A DNA stretch of 39,250 nucleotides from Opitutia bacterium (lineage in GTDB: Bacteria; Verrucomicrobiota; Verrucomicrobiia; Opitutales; Opitutaceae), in NCBI GenBank assembly GCA_003153035.1, contig PMBT01000052.1, positions 45,974-85,223 of the forward strand, written 5' to 3'. Positions 8,764 to 17,250 of the stretch are shown in pieces (position 1 is the first letter of the stretch; each line of letters opens with the position of its first letter). The notes beneath the pieces were generated by a model. That model did not search any database. It saw only the letters and a list, made by a program, of their open reading frames with translations, and had not been told where the DNA came from. The position numbers were made by a program, and so were the translations under genes.

Positions 8764-8843
8764 TGTCATTGCGAGGAGCGAAGCGACGAAGCAATCCATT
8801 CAGCTGGATCGCCACGCCCTCGTTCCTCGGGCTCGCGATGACA
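8764..8843. repeat. 80-bp REP-like palindromic element, copy A
   Basis: The element begins TGTCATTGCGAGGAGCGAAG and ends GGCTCGCGATGACA, so its ends are near-perfect inverted repeats (TGTCATTGCGAG against CTCGCGATGACA). A central AATCCATTCAGCTGGATC block is partly palindromic. A second member of the family lies at 37904-37989 with the same ends and central CAGCTGGATCGCC. Copy A fills most of the gap between the ligase-like gene and the priming transferase and has no outer transposon-like ends. It is non-coding. Confidence 0.8.
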
Positions 8844-8875
8844 GAAAAGACCGTACAATTTGCGGGCGCGCCCTG

Positions 8876-10312
8876 ATGAACAGTCTGACTCAAAAATCCT
8901 TCCGTCAGCGCACCCTGCCGGCCGTGCTGCTCGCTGGCGACACGCTCTGCGTGCTTGCGGGACTGCTCGTGGGTTATGGCTTGCGCTACCATACTTCGCT
9001 TGGCTCGACCTTCATCGAAGTGATCGGCGCCCGCCTGTCCGACTACCTGCCCCTGCTCTTGCTTGGTACCGCGTTTCTGATCGCCGCCTTCGCCCATCTC
9101 AATCTTTACGATGAACGCCTGCTGCTGCGCCGCTACCAGGCATTCAACATCATCGTCAAGGGCACCGCCTTTTGGTTCTTCGCCTACCTCGGAGTGTCGC
9201 TGGTGCTGAAGTTCGACCCACCGATTTCGCGCCTCTTCGTCATCTTTGCATCGGTGGCCGTGCTGGGGCTGCTCTACGCCTGGCGCAGCGTCTTCCATGC
9301 GCTCGTCGCGTCCTCTTCGTTGCGCAATCGGATCCAGCAACGGGTCGCACTGCTGGGATGGACGACAGACGCCCAGGCTCTGGCGATCGATATTGGTCGC
9401 ACGCCGGCCCATCCTTTCCGTCTCGTCGGGATCATTGAGCTGCCCGGCACGGCGCAGAGTCATCCTCCCTTTTCTCAGGAGGTGCCGGTGCTGGGCGGAT
9501 TCGCCGATCTGCCGGCGCTGCTGGAGCGCCATGGAATTGACCTGCTGATCGCGGCGCGCCTCGACCTGCCGCGCACCGAACTCACCCGCCTGGTGGCGCT
9601 CTGCGAACACGCTTACGTCGAGCTAAAGATCATTCCCTCGGTGTTTCAGATCTTCGTCTCCGGCCTCCGGTTGCAGACGGTCGGTCGCGTGCCCGTGCTT
9701 GGGGTCGACGAATTGGTGATCAACAAACTCTTCAACCGGGCGCTCAAGCGTGGAATCGATCTGGCCGGAGCCGCGGTCGGACTTGTCCTGTCGGCCCCGG
9801 TCATCGCCCTGCTCGCGGTGCTCATCAAGCGGGCTTCTCCCGGCGGGGGCGTCTTCTTCCGCCAGCCGCGTATCGGGGCCGGGCACCGGACCTTCACTCT
9901 AATTAAGCTGCGCAGCATGCAGCCCGACGCCGCGATGCTCGACCACGCGAACGTCAGCACCCAGTCCGGCGATCCGCGGGTGCTGCCGATCGGCGACTGG
10001 ATGAGGCGTTGGAACCTCGACGAGCTGCCCCAGTTCTGGAATGTGCTGCGCGGCGACATGAGCCTGGTCGGACCGCGCCCGGAGCGTCCGTATCACGTCG
10101 ATCAGCTGGCCGACACCATCCCGCACTACCTCCCGCGCCACCTGGTCAAGCCCGGCATGACCGGCTGGGCGCAGGTCAACGGACTGCGCGGCGGCAGCGC
10201 CCTGGAGCGGCGCATCCAGCATGACATTTACTACATCGAGAACTGGTCGCTGTGGCTCGACCTGCAGATCCTCGTGCTGACGTTCGTGCGCTGGCGCAAC
10301 CCCGCGGCGTGA
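8876..10312 (+). CDS. undecaprenyl-phosphate sugar-1-phosphate transferase (polyprenyl glycosylphosphotransferase, WcaJ/WbaP type)
   Basis: A 478-residue protein with the full WcaJ-like layout: an N-terminal block of four to five membrane helices (residues 15-135), a central Rossmann-like domain (RVALLGWTTDAQALAI onwards) and a C-terminal bacterial sugar transferase domain from about 290. The catalytic domain shows KRGIDLAGAAVGL, the membrane re-entrant segment, FTLIKLRSMQPDA, RWNLDELPQFWNVLRGDMS, LVGPRPERPYHVDQ and KPGMTGWAQVNGLRG, all diagnostic. It starts glycan assembly by moving a hexose-1-phosphate from a nucleotide sugar to undecaprenyl phosphate on the cytoplasmic face. It belongs with the flippase, glycosyltransferases and polymerase in this region. 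The sugar used cannot be told. Confidence 0.95.
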   Translation: MNSLTQKSFRQRTLPAVLLAGDTLCVLAGLLVGYGLRYHTSLGSTFIEVIGARLSDYLPLLLLGTAFLIAAFAHLNLYDERLLLRRYQAFNIIVKGTAFWFFAYLGVSLVLKFDPPISRLFVIFASVAVLGLLYAWRSVFHALVASSSLRNRIQQRVALLGWTTDAQALAIDIGRTPAHPFRLVGIIELPGTAQSHPPFSQEVPVLGGFADLPALLERHGIDLLIAARLDLPRTELTRLVALCEHAYVELKIIPSVFQIFVSGLRLQTVGRVPVLGVDELVINKLFNRALKRGIDLAGAAVGLVLSAPVIALLAVLIKRASPGGGVFFRQPRIGAGHRTFTLIKLRSMQPDAAMLDHANVSTQSGDPRVLPIGDWMRRWNLDELPQFWNVLRGDMSLVGPRPERPYHVDQLADTIPHYLPRHLVKPGMTGWAQVNGLRGGSALERRIQHDIYYIENWSLWLDLQILVLTFVRWRNPAA

Positions 10313-10384
10313 CTGCAAGCCGAGGAGAATGGTCCCCGCTGTTTCAGACTCGCCACCGATGCCCCGGTTCGGCTGATTCCCGCA

Positions 10385-11758
10385 ATGACCGCCCCCCTCG
10401 GTGAGGAAGCACCGGTGTCCGACCGCGGCCGGTTGCTCGGCGCGACCTTCGTGATCGGGACGTTTGCCATTTGCTTGGTCCGGCTAGTGGGCTTTGTGCA
10501 GGCCAACGCGGTGGACCTTCTCTATGAAGACCAGTGGACATTCCTGCAGCCGCTGTTCGAGGGCCGGGGTCCGTGGAGCTGTTTCTTTTACCAACATGGG
10601 CCGCACAGCTTGGGCCTGGGAGGACTGGTCGACTGGTATCTCTTCAACGCCACCGGCTGGGATGTGCGCGCGGAGGCGTGGGCCGCGGTGGTGGTGCTTG
10701 CTTTCGCCACGATTGTGGCGATCGCCCTCGCGGCCCGATTGCGCGGGCGCCTTTCCTGGAGCGACGCCGCGTTTCCCCTGCTCCTGCTGGGTCCGATTCA
10801 CTGGGAGACCATGGTCTTCACGCCGAACCTGGCCCATTCGATCCTCCCGCTTTTGTTCACGTTGCTGCTCGCCTACGCCTGGGGGCCGGCCGGTCCGTTG
10901 ACCCGGGTCGTCGTAGTCGGGGTTTTCGGCACACTGACTCTCTTCACCGGCTACGGCTCCTGCGGCATGCCGGTTTCCGTCGGCTTGGCGGTGCTGCTAT
11001 GGCTGCGACCGGGGAAGGATGAGACGCCGGTGGATCGCCGCCAGTTGGTGTTGATTCTGCTCATGCTCGGGGTCGCGGCGGTGGTTTTCGCCCACGGGTA
11101 TCACTGGGATCGGGGAACCCCCTGGCGTTTTCCGCTGCCGAACTGGTGGGACTACCCACGCTTCTGCGCGCTGATGTTTACGAGTCTGGTCGGATGGCGG
11201 GCGCTTTCAGCCGCGTCAGTGACGGCCGGATTCGTGATGCTGGGTTTCGTGGTGGCCGCATTCCTCGTCGCAGCGAAGGCAATCTGGCGGTGCCACGCCT
11301 CTCCCCGAACGCGGGCCGTGTGGATTCTGACCGGAACCTCGCTCCTGTATGCGGCGTTGACCGCAATCGGGCGCCTGCCTGTGAACCTGCAGGCCGCGTT
11401 CATGTGGCGATACATCACACTCATGATGCCCGCGGTTTGTGGACTCGCCCTCGCGATCGAGGGCTGGGCAATTTCCCGAGGAATCAGATTCCGCCTTGGA
11501 TTCGCCCTGGGCTGGCTGTTGCTGGCCGGCGTGGTCTGGAGTAATTTCCGGCCGGAAGCCTACGCGGCGACCGTGGCGCGCGGAAAAAACCTTTGGATCG
11601 CGAGCTACCTGCGGACGCGCGATCTGAACGTCGCCAACAAGGCGGCGGACTCTTCGGTGTTCTCCCCGGCCCCGGCTTCACCGGTCATTGCCGGACGCCT
11701 TCACTGGCTGGAAAAGCAGCACTTGTCGTTCTTCCGGATCCCGTCGGACAAGCAGTGA
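10385..11758 (+). CDS. multi-pass membrane protein, GT-C-like, function unknown
   Basis: A 457-residue protein with about ten membrane helices spread over its length and a short soluble C-terminus ending in HWLEKQHLSFFRIPSDKQ. After the first helix comes a loop with LLYEDQWTFLQPLF (E48, D49). An acidic pair at this position is characteristic of polyprenol-phosphate-sugar-dependent GT-C glycosyltransferases, but the rest does not let me assign a family. It follows the priming transferase by 72 bases on the same strand and is probably part of the same transcription unit. Other possibilities are a lipid-linked-glycan modifying enzyme or a polymerase. Start ATG 10385 is the first in frame close to the hydrophobic N-terminus. 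Confidence 0.7.
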   Translation: MTAPLGEEAPVSDRGRLLGATFVIGTFAICLVRLVGFVQANAVDLLYEDQWTFLQPLFEGRGPWSCFFYQHGPHSLGLGGLVDWYLFNATGWDVRAEAWAAVVVLAFATIVAIALAARLRGRLSWSDAAFPLLLLGPIHWETMVFTPNLAHSILPLLFTLLLAYAWGPAGPLTRVVVVGVFGTLTLFTGYGSCGMPVSVGLAVLLWLRPGKDETPVDRRQLVLILLMLGVAAVVFAHGYHWDRGTPWRFPLPNWWDYPRFCALMFTSLVGWRALSAASVTAGFVMLGFVVAAFLVAAKAIWRCHASPRTRAVWILTGTSLLYAALTAIGRLPVNLQAAFMWRYITLMMPAVCGLALAIEGWAISRGIRFRLGFALGWLLLAGVVWSNFRPEAYAATVARGKNLWIASYLRTRDLNVANKAADSSVFSPAPASPVIAGRLHWLEKQHLSFFRIPSDKQ

Positions 11759-11902
11759 CGGGGAAGACGTTCGCGAATTCAGATCGAGGAAAGCTCGCCG
11801 GCTCGACCCGCAGACCATCTTGCTGCCGTTTGTCCGCTCGCACGATCCGGCTACGTGGAACTCCTCGCTCTCAGGTTCATAAGCGGCACGTCGTCGAGAA
11901 TT

Positions 11903-11921
11903 TGTCATCTATTAGTTGACA
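11903..11921. repeat. 19-bp palindrome, uninterrupted counterpart of the 38-kb MITE target
   Basis: TGTCATCTATTAGTTGACA; on the other strand TGTCAACTAATAGATGACA. It is palindromic except for one mismatched pair and the central base. It lies in the 203-base gap between two convergent genes. The same palindrome, with perfect arms but split by a 121-bp insertion, flanks the element at 37889-38009. No gene is visible in the rest of this gap. Confidence 0.65.
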
Positions 11922-11961
11922 AGTTCCCCATCATTTCCAATCCGCAGCGCAGACGTCCGCG

Positions 11962-12861
11962 TTAGATGGGCTTTACCCGGCGGTAACCGGAGATCCGCGC
12001 CCGCAGCCGGGCCAGCAGTTTCCAGGCGCCAAAAGCCAGCTGATATTTCCAGAGCACAACCCTCGTGTGGCGCGGGTTGAAGTGCTTGAGAAAAACATCG
12101 CGGTTGGCGTCAAAGATGGCCCGGGCCATGAGATCATAATCCTTGCCTACACTTAGACCTTTGAGATGCGTCATCTGGACGCGTCCGTCGTACACGATCC
12201 GGTAGCCTGTGCGGGCGACACGGATGCAAAGATCAAGGTCATCGCCGTACATGAAGAACGATTCGTCAAACAGACCGACCCGCTCCAGCACCTCGCGCCG
12301 CGCCATCATAAAGGCGCCATTGATTGCACCGACGCCGTAGGTCCCGTCGGCCGGGAGATAGGTAAGGTTGTAGCCAGCGAAAACCTTGTTACCCGAGAAT
12401 GCCGCTGCCAGCCCCGTCGCGCGGCAGAAGCCGTCCCAGAGCGTCGGGATCGAGCGCCGGCACGCGAGGTCCATTTTCCCATCGGCTTGCACGAGTCGCG
12501 GGGAGATCAGGCCGATTTCCGGTTCCGCCTGCAGGCGCCGCAGGCAATGGCCCAGCGCCTCCGCGTTGCTGACGGTATCCGGGTTAAGAAACAACACACA
12601 CTCGCCGGAGGTCTGCCGGAAGCCGAGGTTGTTGGCGCGCCCGAATCCGAGGTTTTCCGGTGCCGCCACATACCGCACCCGCGGGAAATCGCGCCGCACG
12701 ATCTCGCCCGTGCCTTCGCCAGGCGAATTGTCGACGACGATCACCTCGATCGGTCCACCGTCTATCGCCTGCGGGAGCGACGCCAGGCACGGCCCGATCT
12801 CGTCGCGGGACTTGTAGGCGACAATGATGATCGAGAGCATGGACTGCACCGGCGAAGTCAT
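11962..12861 (-). CDS. glycosyltransferase family 2 (rhamnosyltransferase-like)
   Basis: A 299-residue GT2 enzyme. The GT-A fold starts MLSIIIVAYKSRDEIG, continues with EVIVVDNSPGEG and PENLGFGRANNLGF, and has the donor/metal region VLFLNPDTV followed by NGAFMMARREVLERVGLFDE and FFMYGDDLDLCIR, the pattern of WbbL-like rhamnosyltransferases. The track starts at 12930, but the ATG at 12861 forms an ATGA overlap with the stop codon of the upstream glycosyltransferase, so 12861 is chosen. It is the last gene of a seven-gene polysaccharide operon and should act on the cytoplasmic face on a lipid-linked acceptor. The donor sugar is inferred only by resemblance. Confidence 0.92.
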   Translation of the reverse strand: MTSPVQSMLSIIIVAYKSRDEIGPCLASLPQAIDGGPIEVIVVDNSPGEGTGEIVRRDFPRVRYVAAPENLGFGRANNLGFRQTSGECVLFLNPDTVSNAEALGHCLRRLQAEPEIGLISPRLVQADGKMDLACRRSIPTLWDGFCRATGLAAAFSGNKVFAGYNLTYLPADGTYGVGAINGAFMMARREVLERVGLFDESFFMYGDDLDLCIRVARTGYRIVYDGRVQMTHLKGLSVGKDYDLMARAIFDANRDVFLKHFNPRHTRVVLWKYQLAFGAWKLLARLRARISGYRRVKPI

Positions 12862-13844
12862 TTCATCGCACCTTTTCGCCCGCGCAGCCCGTCCCATGTT
12901 CCCCGGAGCATAGCCCTGAATTTCTGCCACCTCTGTTCTTCAAACACCAGGACTCGGAAGAGGTTGTAGAGGCTGTAAGACAGATCGAAGGCCGCCCAGT
13001 GGGGAACGGCCAGCGCATGTCGGCGCCACAGGGCGAGTCGGTTCCGGGCAATATAATAATGCCTGAAGGCGGCATGGTGCGTCGGCCGGAAGTCCCGTCC
13101 CAACAATAACGCACTTTCCCGCGCCCCCAATCGATGCTGCAAGAACGCCCCGGCTGCCACCGCCACCTGGCGTCCCGCCCGGATGACCCGCAGGCAATAG
13201 TCGGTGTCAATGTAGTCGATGAACAGGCCTTCGTCGAAACCCCCCAATGCTTGCCAGGTGGCTAGCTCGATCATCGAGCCGGAGGTCACCAGCATGGTCA
13301 CATTTCCAAGGTCTTTTCCCCGGCAGGGGGCCCGCTCAAAACAGCCGGGCCAGCGCGGATGCCGTCGAAGCCACCGGTACTTCCCGATCTCAGACGCTTC
13401 TTCCTGGATGCGCGGTCCGATCACCGCCGCGCGCGGCATGGCCAGATGCGTCGTCCATAGCGCCGCTGCGAATCCCGGTTCCGGCCGGCTGTCCTGATCG
13501 AAGGTCACCGCCCAGTCGAAATCCAAATTGAGCGCCTGCTTGACGCCCTGGTTCAGAGCAACACCCAGCCCGGAATTCCTACCGTTGGAGATCCAGACGC
13601 CCCCCCGAGCCTCAATCCATTGGGATAGCCGTACACAGGTCTCCATCGGACTGCCATTGTCAACGACCACCAGACACGCGAACTCCGAGGCGACCGCTTC
13701 GAGTCTTTCCAGGACAGCCTCATCAGGAAAGAACGTCACGACAACCGCCGCCACCGCTTTCATCGGGCCTGCCTTATCTCCGCGGTTCCGGCCCGCATTT
13801 GTGCGGGGTTCACCATTTGGCATTGCTTGGTTCCCCTTTCTCAT
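12858..13844 (-). CDS. glycosyltransferase family 2 (rhamnosyltransferase-like)
   Basis: A 328-residue GT2 enzyme. The catalytic domain begins at about residue 28 (MKAVAAVVVTFFPDEAVL) and shows LVVVDNGSP, GRNSGLGVALNQGV, the DWAVTFDQDS motif (DxD-like, typical of RfbF-type rhamnosyltransferases), NVTMLVTSGSMIEL and GLFIDYIDTDYCLRV. A C-terminal part with aromatic and basic helices may touch the membrane. ATG 13844 overlaps the upstream stop (ATGA) and is preferred; an internal ATG at 13763 gives the more typical family N-terminus and remains possible. The downstream gene overlaps its stop in the same way, so three glycosyltransferases are translationally coupled. Confidence 0.9.
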   Translation of the reverse strand: MRKGNQAMPNGEPRTNAGRNRGDKAGPMKAVAAVVVTFFPDEAVLERLEAVASEFACLVVVDNGSPMETCVRLSQWIEARGGVWISNGRNSGLGVALNQGVKQALNLDFDWAVTFDQDSRPEPGFAAALWTTHLAMPRAAVIGPRIQEEASEIGKYRWLRRHPRWPGCFERAPCRGKDLGNVTMLVTSGSMIELATWQALGGFDEGLFIDYIDTDYCLRVIRAGRQVAVAAGAFLQHRLGARESALLLGRDFRPTHHAAFRHYYIARNRLALWRRHALAVPHWAAFDLSYSLYNLFRVLVFEEQRWQKFRAMLRGTWDGLRGRKGAMK

Positions 13845-14917
13845 GAATTGCCCCCGTGCAAGGGCAACCAACGGAGAACGTGCCCGCGGAACCAGCAATA
13901 TGCTCGCTTGCTATACAACAGCACCCTCGTCCTGCGGAGCCACCGGTATTCTCTTCCGGAGAACTCCACGGCGAAAGGGTCGACTCTGGCCACCATCTCA
14001 AAGTACTCGCCGAGAGAGAACGCCGCGCGATCTTCGCGGAGGCAATCGCGCAAGAGTGCCAACCCAAACTGGGCGTAGCCCGTTCGGTCCAGTTGGATGG
14101 CAGCCAAGGCAAGTTCTATTCTTGCCGAACGCCTGGACGCCCCGAGGGCGCGCCAACCGAAAATCTCCCGAAGTTCCTCGTCGGCGAAACCAGCATAGTG
14201 GCGAAGAACCGACTCGGTTTCCCAGGCCAAGCGGGCCAGCGTTTCTCTCGAAGGAGCGCTGACATTCCGCTCTCCGTCGAGCACCCGGAAAGCCGTCAGT
14301 TTCTCCGGCATGACATGGATTTCAAATGCCCGACATAGCCGGATCCACATATCCCAATCGGGGAGTTGCCTTAGCAGCGGATCGAACAAACCCACTCGGT
14401 CATAACACACCTTCCGGATCATCACGGTCGGATGGCAAAGACAATTGCCCCTATAGAAGAACTGCTTCAGCCATTGTGATCGCGTCTGATTTTCCGTCGC
14501 GAATGCCTTCCAGAACAGGTGCCCGGGATTTCGGAACGCATGCCCCCGTTCGTCGACAAAGTGCGGCAGTCCGAACACGGCACCCACTTCTGGATGGGCG
14601 TCCAAAAACGCGACCTGCCGCTCGAGTTTTCCCGGCAGGAAGTAATCGTCGGAATTCAAGACGGCAATGTACTCCCCCTGGGCCCGCGTGATCGCGTCGT
14701 TTATCGCCACACAGGCGCCTTGATTCTCCGTGAAGACCCGCAGGCGAACCCGCGGATCGTCGGCCAATCGAATCGCCGCCACCGTGCCATCGCGGGAGCC
14801 ATCGTCGGTGATCACCAATTCGAAGTCCTGATACGACTGCGTTCGCACACTCTCAATCGCTTCGCGCACGAAGGGAGCATGGTTATAGGACGGCATCACG
14901 ACGCTGACTCTCGGCAT
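13841..14917 (-). CDS. glycosyltransferase family 2
   Basis: A 358-residue GT2 enzyme with a textbook GT-A start (RVSVVMPSYNHAPFVREAI), VITDDGSRDGT, ENQGACVAINDAI and the donor/metal motif YIAVLNSDDYFLPGKLE. The acceptor region contains CHPTVMIRK and LPDWDMWIRL, with W-D-W-x-R-like spacing common in O-antigen and capsule transferases. The C-terminal third is helical and basic. The start at 14917 is supported by GGAGG seven bases upstream, one of the few clear ribosome-binding sites in the window. It sits between the methyltransferase (18-base gap) and the next glycosyltransferase (4-base overlap). Donor and linkage unknown. Confidence 0.92.
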   Translation of the reverse strand: MPRVSVVMPSYNHAPFVREAIESVRTQSYQDFELVITDDGSRDGTVAAIRLADDPRVRLRVFTENQGACVAINDAITRAQGEYIAVLNSDDYFLPGKLERQVAFLDAHPEVGAVFGLPHFVDERGHAFRNPGHLFWKAFATENQTRSQWLKQFFYRGNCLCHPTVMIRKVCYDRVGLFDPLLRQLPDWDMWIRLCRAFEIHVMPEKLTAFRVLDGERNVSAPSRETLARLAWETESVLRHYAGFADEELREIFGWRALGASRRSARIELALAAIQLDRTGYAQFGLALLRDCLREDRAAFSLGEYFEMVARVDPFAVEFSGREYRWLRRTRVLLYSKRAYCWFRGHVLRWLPLHGGNS

Positions 14918-14935
14918 GGTTGGTCCTCCGGTCAG

Positions 14936-15709
14936 TCAGCACCGCTCAAACAGAAACAATGGCTCATCAGGATTCACTCCATAGCGTTTGGCGTCGACAG
15001 CGGGCAAGGCTTGGTCGTGCCGCACGACACGGGAGACAAACCCTGCAGCGGTGAAAGAGGCAAATATATCCCGGCCATAGAGCCGTACGTGGTCCTCTTG
15101 TCCATAAAGCTGCAGACGCGTCTCCCTGGCGGTCACACCTGGGTCGGAAATGGTATGATCGAGCACGTTACTAAAGGGGGTTTGCAGGATGGCCAATCCC
15201 CCCGGTCGAAGGACCCGACACAATTCGGAGAGGGCTTTTGTATCGTCCGCCACGTGCTCCATGACATGATTCGCGATCACGAAATCGAAGCGGCCTTCAA
15301 CATAGGGTATCGCCAGCATGTCAATTCTTTCGATCCCCGGAGCAGTCGGAGTCAAATCCGCCCGCACGTAACTCGCCGGCCCGGCCTGTTCGATCAGTGG
15401 TCCGAATCTCGGTTCCGGCGCAAAATGCAGAACCGCGCTCCCCCGTACTTTTTCGAAGAGGCCCAGCTCGCGGAAATAGAGCGCCAGGTGCCGCTCCCGG
15501 TCATTGCAGCCACAGGCGGGACACAGGTAGTTATCAAGGTCGCTCCCCACTACCCGCAAAGCCCTCATCAAGGGAGGCGCGGCGCGCCAACCGTCGCGGT
15601 ACGGCAGGAAGCGTCCGACGCGATTCCCACACAACAGGCACTCCCGCCCGGAACCGAGCGCAATCCGCGCCAGAAGTTTCTGCGCTTTGCGTGTGAGCCT
15701 CCCGATCAT
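14936..15709 (-). CDS. class I SAM-dependent methyltransferase with N-terminal Cys cluster
   Basis: About 257 residues from ATG 15709. An N-terminal cysteine cluster, CLLCGN (24-27) and CPACGCNDRERH (63-68), resembles a zinc-binding knuckle. It is followed by a Methyltransf_11-like domain with VLHFAPEPRFGPLIE, YVRADLTP, FDFVIANHVMEHVADD and LRPGGLAILQTPFS. Motif I (HFAPEP) departs from the usual GxGxG but is common in this SAM-dependent group found in glycan clusters. The likely role is methylation of a sugar or of the glycan terminus. The start at 15709 is chosen because AGGG lies five bases upstream; an in-frame ATG at 15721 is an alternative. The gene is embedded between the flippase and three glycosyltransferases on the same strand. 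Confidence 0.85.
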   Translation of the reverse strand: MIGRLTRKAQKLLARIALGSGRECLLCGNRVGRFLPYRDGWRAAPPLMRALRVVGSDLDNYLCPACGCNDRERHLALYFRELGLFEKVRGSAVLHFAPEPRFGPLIEQAGPASYVRADLTPTAPGIERIDMLAIPYVEGRFDFVIANHVMEHVADDTKALSELCRVLRPGGLAILQTPFSNVLDHTISDPGVTARETRLQLYGQEDHVRLYGRDIFASFTAAGFVSRVVRHDQALPAVDAKRYGVNPDEPLFLFERC

Positions 15710-15728
15710 GTTCACCCTCATTTGCGCA

Positions 15729-17240
15729 TTAGGCCGGTTTCGCCGCAAACAAACTCCGGGACAGGCGGAACAGCGCCGGCCGGGACTCCGCACCAGCGAG
15801 TACGCCCGCGAGCGCCACGCAGGCCGTCGCCAGCCCTAAAGCCGCGCCCGTACCTATTCGTCCCAACGTTGCCACGTCAATCCGGCTGACAAGCGCCAGT
15901 AACGCCGCTTCGGCGAGCACGATCAGCCCGATATCACAGATCAGCCATCGCCACCATAGCGACCGGATCAGGCGGAAGTGCACGTAGGGAAGCCACAAAA
16001 TGAGAAACGCGCAGTTTCCGACCAGCCAGACCCATCCCGTTCCGACTGCGCCGGCATAGGAAGCCGATAAATAGGCACCAGGAATCCAGATCGCGCCGAA
16101 CAGACAGTTTCCGATCACATGCCATCGCACTTTTCCGTAGGCAAACTGCACCAGAAACGCCAATCCCAACAGCGTCACCACAGCATACCCAAGGGCGTAG
16201 AGTGGCAGCGGTCGAGCCGCCTCGCGCGCGACCTCCGCATTCCCGGTCCACGCCTGAAGCAATGGTCCAGCGAAGCAGGACATTACGCCAGCAAGAGCGA
16301 ACACAATGGCGCTCGTGGCTTGCGTACTGGTCCGGTAAAGAGTCGTTAACTCCGCATCGCGGTGTTGCGCCGCCAAAATGCTGAATCGGGGCTGCAGGGC
16401 CTGGCTGATCGGTGCAGCCAACATGGAAATGGCGCTGGTCAACGTCACTGTGACCATGAAACAGCCGTAGTCCTTGAGCCCGAGTACCCAGGAAAGCACC
16501 AGCTTGTCCGTCTGACTAACCACAACCCACATTCCGGCGAGAAATGCCATGCCGCCAGAAAGCCCGAGGATATCTCCCAACGATTGCCATGACGGCGCCA
16601 TTCCCGCCGTCTGCATGGGAAAGGCCCGGTAGAATAACCCGCCCATCACCACCAGCTCGAGGGCCGCCACGACTAATTGATAAGCGAAAAACCCACTCGG
16701 GCTTGTCGTCCAAAACAAGAAGATCGCAACCACACCGACTGATCGTAGTGTCGCAATCGTTACAGTCGCTAGATTGAGAGTCACCATCCGTTCGAGCCCG
16801 GCCAGCCCGCCCCGATAGAGCCCACCCCACCAGCGCAACCCAATCATGGCGCCCATGAAGGCCACCGACAGCCGCAACTCCTCCTGCCCAAGGTGTTGAG
16901 CCTTCAGCCAGTCTCTCGCGATCCACCCCGCCGCCAGGCACACGGCCAGCGCGCCCAAGATCCCGAGCCCACCGAAAGACCATTCCAAGGTGCGGACCAT
17001 CGCGGCCGCCTTTCGCCCCTCCAGGACACCCGCCTGGAAACGCGAAAGCTCACGCGAGAGAGTTGGCGTCAGCCCCAGGTCCAACAATTGAAACCACGCC
17101 TGCAACATGGTGAAAAAGCCCACCAGTCCGTAGGCTTCCGCTCCCATGTATCTTACGTAAACCGGCACCATCACGAGGCCAATCAACGCTGCAAAGGCCT
17201 GCCCTATGTAGTTGGCCAGGATGTTGCGCCTGAGTGACAT
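15729..17240 (-). CDS. polysaccharide flippase (Wzx/MATE-like, MVF superfamily)
   Basis: A 503-residue membrane protein with 12 to 14 predicted helices. It starts MSLRRNILANYIGQAFAALI and has VYVRYMGAEAYGLVGFF in the first loop, the pattern of polysaccharide-export flippases. Basic residues lie between the hydrophobic segments. It moves undecaprenyl-pyrophosphate-linked repeat units to the periplasmic face. The track starts at 17345 inside the upstream gene; ATG 17240 lies 10 bases after the acyltransferase stop and begins the recognisable family N-terminus. It is the third gene of the seven-gene operon. Together with the ligase/polymerase at 6198 it points to a Wzx/Wzy-type pathway. Confidence 0.92.
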   Translation of the reverse strand: MSLRRNILANYIGQAFAALIGLVMVPVYVRYMGAEAYGLVGFFTMLQAWFQLLDLGLTPTLSRELSRFQAGVLEGRKAAAMVRTLEWSFGGLGILGALAVCLAAGWIARDWLKAQHLGQEELRLSVAFMGAMIGLRWWGGLYRGGLAGLERMVTLNLATVTIATLRSVGVVAIFLFWTTSPSGFFAYQLVVAALELVVMGGLFYRAFPMQTAGMAPSWQSLGDILGLSGGMAFLAGMWVVVSQTDKLVLSWVLGLKDYGCFMVTVTLTSAISMLAAPISQALQPRFSILAAQHRDAELTTLYRTSTQATSAIVFALAGVMSCFAGPLLQAWTGNAEVAREAARPLPLYALGYAVVTLLGLAFLVQFAYGKVRWHVIGNCLFGAIWIPGAYLSASYAGAVGTGWVWLVGNCAFLILWLPYVHFRLIRSLWWRWLICDIGLIVLAEAALLALVSRIDVATLGRIGTGAALGLATACVALAGVLAGAESRPALFRLSRSLFAAKPA

Positions 17241-17250
17241 TCTGTGTGCG

